Below are positions 38,101-43,026 of a stretch of 43,026 nt of DNA, piece after piece. The DNA lies in the NCBI GenBank assembly GCA_026710875.1, contig JAPOQE010000059.1, forward strand, positions 1 through 43,026, in the 5' to 3' direction. Under the pieces are notes generated by a model. That model was not told the DNA's origin, searched no databases, and saw only the letters and a program-made list of their open reading frames with translations. The position numbers and the translations under genes are program-made. The stretch's first letter is position 1; each line of letters begins with the position of its first letter. The DNA comes from Gammaproteobacteria bacterium. Its GTDB lineage: Bacteria > Pseudomonadota > Gammaproteobacteria > UBA4575.

Positions 38101-39776
38101 AAAAGGTCGAGAAGGTCTTGCTCGCCCCACTGCACCACTGAATCCGGATTTACGATGTTAGGTGCTCCTGCGACAGACAACCAATATTTTTTGGCCATAT
38201 CCTTGAGGGATTGAAACAAACGCCATGGCCTGTTGGGATCTGCTTCCGGTGGTGCTGGGAGACTCAGAATCTTCTTTTCATTATTTCGTAGCGCCCATCT
38301 GACTCCATCTTTGGTGAGTTCCCTCAACCAACTCTGCTGGGCAGTAATTGGTCCTTTGAATCGACGTAGCAAGGCAGTCTGATTCAGCGCCTCAGATAGG
38401 GCCGTTCGCGCCTTATCAGCTAACGGAAGCTCTGAGCAAAATGCATCCAATGCAGGTAGCAAGAGCGGGAGCACGGCAGTATGCAACAACTCGCAGTTCC
38501 AGGCACGACGCAAGGCTTCTTCACTTTCAAACTCTGCGCTATCGAGTCCATCGCATTCATCCAACCCATGTACACCCTGTCGGCCAGCATCAATAAAGAA
38601 ATAGCCGTGCAGTGTAAGACGAAAGTCGTGCGATCCATCGCACCGAATCGCTTCTGAAGCGTGAGCTTCGTCGAGCGGTAGAAATACCGACCAATTGGTG
38701 ACGAGTTGCCCCGTGCCCGGTGTTCGTGAGAAGAAAACTGCGCCATGTGACCGAGCCTTGTCCTTTGCCTCTCTGGAGTGCCCTAAATCATCCCTAACGT
38801 AACTACTGGGCCAGAATTCATGGCCATGCATAACCGTCAAAGAGGAATTCCAGCCAAAATACTCATATCCGGAGAATTCCAGCGTCTGATTTTCCTCCCT
38901 CTTAATTACACGGATTCTGCCCTTTAGCACATTGCGCTTACTGTGTGCCGCATCCACATCCAGAACGTCTTGCTCCACATCTACCAAGGAAGGTCTCTCG
39001 GCACCTTCGCCTAGGATAACGTCGAAGTACGGCTTAGCAGCCTCGCTAACTCCTTCAATCTTCCAATAGGCAGCCCGCTTCACATGTCGGAGCATAGGAA
39101 TCAAAGCGGCGATTTTTACACCGAGGCCATCGTCGTCTAGAAAATTGAGCAGCGCCACATCGTCGCCCGGATATTCAGAAACGATGGCCCCCGCCCTTTC
39201 TCCATTTGGGAGAAAGAGGTGAGCCTTTTTTCTCAGAGGTAGCCACAGGATGAAACATTGATGCGGATCTGACGATATCTTCTTCGTGATACCGGACACA
39301 TAGCGTCTAATGGTTTGGGCATCCTGCTCGGAAAACTCGTCCCAATCCCGATGCAGGGTTTGCTCCGAATCGGCTCCACTCCACGGGTTGAGCACTTCCG
39401 CGTAGGCTTTGTTGCCGTCGTGGGCCAGAAAGAAAAACGTTTCACAGAAATGGAACACACTTTTCATGCCCAGGCCGAATTTACCGATGCTAGCCTGGTC
39501 TGCCGCCTTCGAGTTCTGACCGAATGAACGAATTCCACGGGCGTCTGAGGGCTTGAACTCCCCATTGTTGATCAAAAACAGCCCTGGACCCCTGAGCAAG
39601 GGATGCGTCGCATTCGGCAGTCCAGTTGACAGTCCGTAATGTAGTTCTGACGCCAGAGCATCGTCGGTGTTCTGAATCAGTTCCTTGAGCACAGGGAAAC
39701 CGGTCTGATACCGATCCCGCAGGTTGTCGGCAATCAGGTTTACGAACTGTATAGGGTCCTGGATAAATCCTGCCAT
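32142..39776 (-). CDS. Giant protein with two sacsin/Hsp90-like ATPase domains
   Basis: 2544 residues, unusually long. Residues ~1-250 form a sacsin-type GHKL domain: VLKELIQNTDDA (29-40), then GLFLINNGEF and SIGKFGLGMKSVFHF (~96-110). A second copy begins near 1590: VPFEIFQNADDALHD, then LILSASDKGEDVTGKFGLGF and KSVWLISDRP near 1684-1702. Between them (~250-1580) and after (~1800-2544) lie long helical regions without known motifs; a basic, charged stretch near 1525-1580 (KEKEFAGSAGEQKYSKRKEE) may link the halves. The start ATG at 39,776 has AAGGAAACC. It is followed without gap by the SNF2 helicase. Sacsin N-domains bind ATP and act chaperone-like; an antiphage role is inferred from context. 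Confidence 0.8.
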   Translation of the reverse strand: MAGFIQDPIQFVNLIADNLRDRYQTGFPVLKELIQNTDDALASELHYGLSTGLPNATHPLLRGPGLFLINNGEFKPSDARGIRSFGQNSKAADQASIGKFGLGMKSVFHFCETFFFLAHDGNKAYAEVLNPWSGADSEQTLHRDWDEFSEQDAQTIRRYVSGITKKISSDPHQCFILWLPLRKKAHLFLPNGERAGAIVSEYPGDDVALLNFLDDDGLGVKIAALIPMLRHVKRAAYWKIEGVSEAAKPYFDVILGEGAERPSLVDVEQDVLDVDAAHSKRNVLKGRIRVIKREENQTLEFSGYEYFGWNSSLTVMHGHEFWPSSYVRDDLGHSREAKDKARSHGAVFFSRTPGTGQLVTNWSVFLPLDEAHASEAIRCDGSHDFRLTLHGYFFIDAGRQGVHGLDECDGLDSAEFESEEALRRAWNCELLHTAVLPLLLPALDAFCSELPLADKARTALSEALNQTALLRRFKGPITAQQSWLRELTKDGVRWALRNNEKKILSLPAPPEADPNRPWRLFQSLKDMAKKYWLSVAGAPNIVNPDSVVQWGEQDLLDLFGSVDDRSLFSDSTLLDYFASFLEQSAGPYIRIGTVNKKLGEVFKTGMIRTGEDGLGKNQQRVREIVSHMDEKRCFRIDNNFPSTLLKQLFSIDTDLVLVPARFYPTAWSGTASLSINDASQLLRNVQDVIKGGKQPSQEIRKSALSLSEQIIKGVAAEHRKQLLQRCADLDILGAYDCKSGEMVAVSLREIESAREDGVLFGFSQSISPQERLGLAPDLQKILPNVRVLLINAETAKLALNQERAMSPCNGGAVLRTLGQKVRTLGELKARAKLAGSVSTPSGEIEIRGLRFLLHADNGHFDDDDALWILGEEQHLVWRKLWAQLVENEDEPWNLVAADIADRLSRDVARQIGIREIRANSVIEEIAQRDVTMVDSSGFSQEECDQILRTVKDDRLWCSLPFHWTPQGKPVRGNDENVYLDSGVIDVDEELLRGAYLIPCSSDSEVRRRQKALLRPLDESAIIELALRSPTVKEVWRVIADALQSLNTGPNKVSPELGRRIKEVAWVPTTRGELEKPDDIIDLEAAEVELDRILAQVPDTFTTPSRLDEEFLAHPFYPKIKERYHSRGQEGIDRLALVLADLDTYQIGSITFENSEALREAASLLSSYEHPGWRLLSAILAAHGDDIDLLPLVSSMSAPMSLEAIVNLLNWISGRGGDQGQAVHVFNRYLKVFASSPDAKEAVCRLKLLSQANRWQSSAELVSDVIGVAKVHVLDPKQAQILANLIFQDRQAVKDAEQSPEMEPASETQAAAGVLRNYFTLWSGRVAPSITGLFVLLFGADKSIKSLCRELLNQHSREWLVDQVPWKIPQGTDSGGARTWLFGFSFDEALEYFRMTVRVHDENSMQVYSILGELISVGLEEEFSTLLVGRPSYHRMEKQDGYRIDLVIRKISVEQCSDKQLSTYLKNSTAYVLREVFNQLQPRLDDLWNELDKSDQVGIELARSLILQNIPFYLKQLGVHKYPILSSSLNRYRDDERKEKEFAGSAGEQKYSKRKEESLIDLQRIIESDEGAQKTILESVRRKIRDFQYQIESVPFEIFQNADDALHDLELIDAYPAKPGDLDVDPLPASICRFVVDATEERLIFMHWGRAINQFGSKGFPGRDRGYDRDLENMLILSASDKGEDVTGKFGLGFKSVWLISDRPTVLSGRLQAEIIGGLLPMATQNTESRELRKRMSVFQPDSQWPGTGISLPLVEVRGSDVLNQFSQVAGVMVAFARNIRAIDIDRGANGKLSASWEGTLLPGCENIFVGHARQAGDDLLVLRVVLPDGALLLSIGTQGFEELPKEIPNLWVTAPIREQERIGFAINAMFEVDAGRSRLSASVTENECLARRLGSQLALELDHLHKSVTSRWMDVSAAMQLVPGLEPYHLWGTLWKVLMARLPQMPRDSSTRVIATALIKEGLQKLAEDEEVVPNGLPGELKRLIKISDVKTVLKDALADDHVLQVISETSCFQGMLDARTAVSSELATWLRMLVPEFGSNTSQWRIANLTSLIVQLDSKNAINPSDANILGKALNSQTLDSWHQPEKEVPLEHIKDMKLAAEKARELQFHSAGETIEKCKNLLTENHSEDEALRWAFSPDNHRLAKDYDGSAVEFFLFCRDKLEAPAEKLKDWIIQAEDDNRRRAALKYLIKGELASQVASALHEKGIGGTWLVSVGEDSEYLEDWDSDSRSKLIYQVLKTPSESRNAWHNYGDSAPLLERIDAESALNRIYEWWESARTEVLDNYRKQIYPEGLSLRLADDDDGTVDRSSWLVLLLLGGFHTMGRTQPEQHRRFIENCQNRGWWDVFTDPAPAQRFNDWMGVLDQYIDQQVDQQDYEQWMMRFPIIYKLSRHLDDFVELLLGLERYRSHFDLDLVFSPLADADQQGGGIAAPPLGRTLGMGANFVIRELIRNRIIDSSHLRQHAYVPYQRVRRLFYELGCEDIEAVPRLKASPLMQSFLMENVGEEKASFCGDFDIPLKRVSEEWELQQELLGRALTDEEVY

Positions 39777-39814
39777 GGTTTCCTTGTGTTACATGTAATC
39801 TATAGTGCCCAATG

Positions 39815-40021
39815 TCATCTCATCGCGATACAAGGTCGTTCCGAAAGTTCATCCGAATCCGCGATGGCAACTTCGAAACCCGCTTCTGTTGTACCCACAA
39901 GGAGAGGAAGCGCCGCCTCGACTTCAACCGCCGTCTCTTCGGGTGAAATTAAATAAACGCGTTTTGCCTGATCGATCAGTTCCGGCCAGGTACCGACAAG
40001 AATTCCATGGTTGGAGAGCTA
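39815..40021 (-). pseudogene. C-terminal fragment of unknown gene upstream of sacsin gene
   Basis: A minus-strand frame ending TGA at 39,815-39,817 reads HGILVGTWPELIDQAKRVY and SPEETAVEVEAALPLLVGTT, then GFEVAIADSDELSERP. It looks protein-like with no family I recognise, and an in-frame TAG lies at its upstream edge (~40,020) near the IS481 junction. Position immediately upstream of the 2544-aa gene on the same strand suggests a lost first gene of that operon. Confidence 0.45.
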
Positions 40022-40108
40022 TTTGTGACCTCTCAGCACATTGTTCATTCGGGCCGTATGTCCGACACTATACGAAACTGTAACTCAGATAGTGAAGGAG
40101 CGACCCGA

Positions 40109-40835
40109 ATGAACATCCACAAGAATGCCCGATTAACTCTTGCAGGTCGAACGATACTGGTGCGCCGCATGGTCAAGGAGGGGCTACGCGCCGAGGAAGC
40201 TGCGCAGGCTTCGGGGGGTGAGTGCGCGCACCACCTACAAGTGGCTGACCCACTACCGGGCCGAGGGCCTGGCGGGGCTGCAGGATCGTTCCTGCAGACC
40301 TGTCCACAGTCCCCAGCGCACCGGTGCGGGGGATCGTGCGAAGATCCAGGCCCTGCGCAGGCTTCGGTGCACCTATCAGGAGATCAACCGCCTCACCGGC
40401 GTGGCGCACTCCACCGTGCGCCGCATCCTGAAGCAGGCCGGGCTGAACTGCCTCGCCAGCCTGCAGCCGGATGAAACCGCACACAGCGCCTGTGGCGCCC
40501 TGATCGAGACACTGCGGTACTTCAAGACCCTCGGGGTCTCCTTCACCCGCATCCTGACCGACAACGGCGCCAGTTATCGCTCAAAGCGCTTTGCCAGACT
40601 GTGCCGGCACCTCAAGCTGCGCCATCTCCGCACCCAGCCCTACACGCCGCGTACCAACGGCAAGGCCGAACGCTTCATCCAGACCGCCCTGCGCGAATGG
40701 GCCTATGCAAGAGCCTATGACAGCTTAGAGCAGCGCGCGCACTACCTGCCCCTGTGGCCGCACCGCTACAACTGGCACCGACCGCATGCCAGCCTGGAAT
40801 ACAAACCCCCCAGCAATCCCTTAACCCCCCACTGA
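40109..40835 (+). mobile_element. IS481-family transposase, frameshifted and internally deleted
   Basis: The ATG at 40,109 (AAGGAG upstream) opens MNIHKNARLTLAGRTILVRR, the standard IS481 start. A G-run (40,213-40,218) appears to carry one extra G; in the next frame VSARTTYKWLTHYRAEGLAG continues the HTH. The catalytic core is broken: after LASLQPDETAHSACGAL the sequence jumps to FKTLGVSFTRILTDNGAS, so the first catalytic Asp region ('IDIKKL') is missing, while the second Asp (DNG) and Glu (KAERF) remain. The right terminal repeat, GGTGGGTTTACACACCTA, ends at about 40,862. It cannot move by itself. A near-identical solo end lies at 8796-8878. Confidence 0.85.
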
Positions 40836-40865
40836 ATAATGTGGTGGGTTTACACACCTAGGCTC

Positions 40866-40958
40866 TTGAGGGCTGCGGTTGCTGAAGATCTGGCCAAGCA
40901 CTCGATCCACGTATACGGGGTGGATGCTCAAGGTCGCCGCTACGTGGACCAGAATTGA
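40866..40958 (+). pseudogene. IS110-like transposase N-terminal scrap
   Basis: Directly behind the IS481 end, the frame reads LRAAVAEDLAKHSIHVYGVD, then AQGRRYVDQN and TGA. 'DLAK-SI-VYGVDA-GR' is the first segment of IS110 DEDD transposases. Only ~30 codons remain. Confidence 0.55.
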
Positions 40959-41001
40959 CCAATACCTCACTCATAATCTTTTCCAACTCTTCCTTGTTCA
41001 T
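40959..41001 (-). pseudogene. Possible truncated gene start
   Basis: From the ATG at 41,001 (minus) the frame reads MNKEELEKIMSEVLVNSG before entering the IS110 scrap. It lies 127 bp downstream of the 152-aa gene on the same strand. It could be the start of a second operon gene lost to the IS, but is too short to be sure. Confidence 0.25.
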
Positions 41002-41128
41002 GGTCACTCAAGTTGACGCCACCCAAAATCTGCGTATTGTCTTTTTATTCCACACGGCTATGGATATATGCAGCTCAGTTGACCGGACACTGGTGATCTT
41101 GCTAATACGTGCTACGCAAAAGACGAGA

Positions 41129-41587
41129 TCATATGATTCCATTTTCCTCAAAGAATTTGGACCAGTAATCGACAGCACTGCCAATAACTTTGTTAAACGA
41201 GACTGTGTGGCCATCGAGAAGCTCTATTTCGAGACAAGAAATATCAAAGTCTTCGCTGAAATCTCTGGAGAAGGCACCTTCATGCCGCCGGGCCGCTTTG
41301 ATACCGGGCAGATATCTGGTGATCACAGCGTGTTTCGATTCGTTGCATTTATCCTGAAGGTAGGCAAGTTCGATACAAGAGTCTTTGACGTAATCTTGGA
41401 AATCCTTCAATTTTTTGAACCGGGAGTTGAAGCCAGCCACATTGAATACGTGATCGCAGAGATGCCAAGCCTTGCAGGCGCATTCCCGTGCCAGGTCCTC
41501 ATTGAGATCATCGTGATTGAACCTACTTACAGTAATCCTTAGTACCTTAAATGCTGACGGTGCATCTAGGTCGAATGAGCGTGTCAT
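41129..41587 (-). CDS. Unknown 152-aa protein
   Basis: 152 residues starting MTRSFDLDAPSAFKVLRITV. The middle is helical (LARECACKAWHLCDHVFNV, then YVKDSCIELAYLQDKCNESK with a Lys-His pair) and resembles HEPN-like small proteins in outline, but the R-x4-6-H motif is not clearly present. The C-terminus has a strand-rich SCLEIELLDGHTVSF. I do not recognise the family. The start is just downstream of an IS3 orfA relic on the same strand (an AAGAG site precedes the ATG). It looks intact. Confidence 0.6.
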   Translation of the reverse strand: MTRSFDLDAPSAFKVLRITVSRFNHDDLNEDLARECACKAWHLCDHVFNVAGFNSRFKKLKDFQDYVKDSCIELAYLQDKCNESKHAVITRYLPGIKAARRHEGAFSRDFSEDFDISCLEIELLDGHTVSFNKVIGSAVDYWSKFFEENGII

Positions 41588-41678
41588 TTGTTTGCTCTTT
41601 CCGCTCCAAATTTCCGTAACCCATCATGAGCACTATCTTTGCTGTCTTGGTATAGCAGTTGATTGGACCTGCGTAAAA

Positions 41679-41930
41679 ATGGCTGTTTGCCGCCTCCACC
41701 GCCGCCGCCTCCACCTCCACCACCCGCTTCTTCAGGCGCTCGTTCTCCTCACAAAGCTGCTTGAGCTCTCTCACCTGATCCGGCTCAAGCCCCCCGTAAT
41801 CCTTCTTCCAGCGCTAAAACGTCGCTTCCGCTATCCCTATCTTGCGACAAATATCGCCGATTGAGGTGCCGCTCTCATTGGCCTTGACCGCGGCCACAAT
41901 CCGCTCCACTGAATAACGCTTGCGTGCCAT
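41679..41930 (-). pseudogene. IS3-family orfA, premature stop and 3' loss
   Basis: The ATG at 41,930 (GGGAGGAGGC upstream) gives MARKRYSVERIVAAVKANES and GDICRKIGIAEATF, then TAG where Tyr is expected ('ATFYRWKK'), then RWKKDYGGLEPDQVRELKQL in frame. After ~41,679 homology ends and orfB is absent. The motif is closely related to the orfA relic at 11,790, so both may derive from one IS type. Confidence 0.8.
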
Positions 41931-41967
41931 GCCTCCTCCCCTCTACAGGGATTTATCTGAGGGTCTA

Positions 41968-41982
41968 CCAAAAAACTGGTCC
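41968..41982. repeat. Left terminal repeat of IS3 element
   Basis: CCAAAAAACTGGTCC precedes the plus-strand orfA and matches the motif at 28,792-28,805. The exact tip cannot be fixed without the right end, which is beyond the window. Confidence 0.6.
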
Positions 41983-42032
41983 ACGGAGGGAGTGATTTTT
42001 GAGAGACTTTGAGCAAAGAAGGAGGGAGTCAG

Positions 42033-42299
42033 ATGAAGTCCAAGAGGTATTCGGTAGAGCAGGTGGTGGCGGCATTGAAGCAGCACGAGTTGGGCACGCC
42101 GGTGTCGGACATAGCCCGCAAGTTGGGGGTGGCCGAGCAGACATTTTATCGGTGGAAGAAGCAGTATGGCGGTTTGGAGGCGAGCGAGGTACGGGAGCTC
42201 AAGCAGTTGCGCGAGGAGAACACACGGCTCAAGCGGCTGGTAGCCGATTTGAGTTTGGACAAGGTGATGCTGCAGGATATTGCTTCAAAAAAATGGTAG
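42033..42299 (+). CDS. IS3-family orfA transposase
   Basis: 88 residues from MKSKRYSVEQVVAALKQHEL, preceded by a GGAGG site (an upstream in-frame start at 42,009 is weaker). The helix-turn-helix is DIARKLGVAEQTFYRWKKQY, followed by a leucine-zipper-like stretch REENTRLKRLVADLSLD. It ends SKKW then TAG at a run of seven A, where a -1 ribosomal slip would join it to orfB in the usual IS3 manner. The copy appears intact. Confidence 0.85.
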   Translation: MKSKRYSVEQVVAALKQHELGTPVSDIARKLGVAEQTFYRWKKQYGGLEASEVRELKQLREENTRLKRLVADLSLDKVMLQDIASKKW

Positions 42300-43026
42300 G
42301 CGCATTGCAACGCCGGTCGGCGGTGCGCCATGTGCAGCGGTGTTACTCGGTAAGTGAGCGTCGTGGCTGTGAGGTAACCGGCATGCATCGCAGCACCTGT
42401 CGATACGCGTCGGTGCGTCCATCTCAGGCGGCGCTGCGGCAGAAGATCCGGGATCTGGCACGCAGTCGGATACGCTATGGCTACAAGCGCATCCACGTAT
42501 TGCTGAAGCGTGAGGGCATTCACATCAACAAGAAGCGTGTCTATCGTCTGTATTGTGAGGAAGGCCTGCAGATCAGGGTGCGTCGTCCCAGGCGGCATGT
42601 CACGGCTGCAAGCCGACAACCGCCGCGTGCCAGGCCGCAGGGGCCGAACATGGCCTGGAGCATGGACTTCGTCAGTGACCAGGCTGCGAACGGGCAGCGT
42701 TTTCGCATGCTGACGGTGGTAGACGTGTTTACACGCGAGTGTCTGGCGATTGAACCAGGCCAACACCTGGGAGGTGCAGAGGTAGTCAATGTGCTACGCC
42801 GGATTGCCGCCGTACGCAAGGCACCCAAGCGAATCTACTGTGATAATGGTAGCGAGTTTTCCGGACGTCTCGTGGATCTTTGGGCCTATGCCAACGGCGT
42901 GGTCATGCAGTTTTCACGACCTGGCAAGCCGACCGATAATGCCTATATTGAGTCATTCAACGGCTCGCTCCGGGATGAATGCCTGAACGTACACTGGTTT
43001 GACGATTTGACAGATGCACAGACGAA
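42293..43026 (+). CDS. IS3-family orfB transposase, runs off window
   Basis: The frame beginning ATG at 42,293 overlaps the end of orfA and stays open to the window edge. It contains IRYGYKRIHVLLKREGIHIN, then MAWSMDFVSDQ (first catalytic Asp), RIYCDNGSEFSG (second Asp) and GKPTDNAYIESFNGSLRDEC (Glu), the full DDE set of an IS3 integrase. No disruption is seen. Expression as an orfAB fusion via the A7 slip site is inferred. It is the best-preserved mobile element in the window and a candidate source of the recent rearrangements. Confidence 0.85.
   Translation, partial: MVGALQRRSAVRHVQRCYSVSERRGCEVTGMHRSTCRYASVRPSQAALRQKIRDLARSRIRYGYKRIHVLLKREGIHINKKRVYRLYCEEGLQIRVRRPRRHVTAASRQPPRARPQGPNMAWSMDFVSDQAANGQRFRMLTVVDVFTRECLAIEPGQHLGGAEVVNVLRRIAAVRKAPKRIYCDNGSEFSGRLVDLWAYANGVVMQFSRPGKPTDNAYIESFNGSLRDECLNVHWFDDLTDAQT

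Noticed and set aside
28811-39776. DISARM-like system, because of the DrmD-like SNF2 helicase
   Set aside because: No DrmA, DrmB or DrmC homologue is present, and the partner is a sacsin-type giant instead.
42146-42766. 206-codon minus-strand frame
   Set aside because: Lies opposite the well-supported IS3 orfA/orfB with full DDE motifs.
1-43026. CRISPR array, tRNA genes or a prophage
   Set aside because: No regularly spaced repeats, no cloverleaf I could support, and no structural phage genes.

Overview
This window is a densely packed, heavily eroded bacterial defence island. It has no rRNA, tRNA or CRISPR array that I can see, and no housekeeping operon. Nearly every recognisable gene is a restriction, NAD-depletion, STAND, toxin-antitoxin or helicase/GHKL-ATPase defence gene, or a piece of a transposon. 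Insertion-sequence remnants (IS3, IS110 and IS481 families) sit at many of the break points. The gene style and IS families suggest a proteobacterium, perhaps a gammaproteobacterium. That is inference only, because no phylogenetic marker is present.

Layout. 1-900: two toxin-antitoxin loci on the minus strand, a decayed BrnT/BrnA-like pair and an intact-looking DUF433/DUF5615 pair with a palindromic candidate operator. 1097-6838 (minus): a SIR2 gene that has lost its N-terminus, then a translationally coupled pair, TrlF-like PHP-SMC ATPase and AlbA_2/GHKL protein. 7277-8878: an IS110 relic, a DUF2806 gene and a solo IS481 end. 8874-13095: a truncated minus-strand gene, a GHKL-nuclease fusion (823 aa), its presumptive methyltransferase partner cut inside the catalytic motif by an IS3 relic, a frameshifted DUF1524 fragment and an AlkA-like glycosylase. 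13321-16460: an unknown 177-aa protein, then a BsaWI-type restriction-modification system with a broken XRE regulator. 16660-17463: a second, broken DUF433 copy and a DUF4238 fragment. 17768-24069: a 1513-aa nuclease-STAND NTPase and a divergent TIR effector. 24145-28744: a second truncated SIR2-like gene, an IS3 scrap, and a convergent m4C methyltransferase versus Z1 helicase/149-aa protein unit. 28785-39776 (minus): the most striking locus, a 2544-aa protein with two sacsin/Hsp90-type ATPase domains, followed directly (stop codon abutting start codon) by an SNF2/RapA-like helicase, then a helix-turn-helix gene cut by IS3. 39815-43026: a truncated upstream gene, a degenerate IS481, an IS110 scrap, an unknown 152-aa gene, a broken IS3 orfA and an apparently intact IS3 element running off the end.

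How the genes work together. The systems fall into separate units: DNA-modifying systems (BsaWI R-M; GHKL-nuclease plus MTase; Z1 plus MTase), abortive-infection or NAD-consuming systems (TIR, two SIR2 relics, STAND), and large ATPase machines (TrlF/AlbA_2; double-sacsin plus helicase). GHKL-type ATPase modules recur in three unrelated contexts. Repeated truncation by IS elements suggests continual acquisition and loss. Both SIR2 genes have lost the N-terminal glycine-rich region, and two of three methyltransferase partners remain intact.
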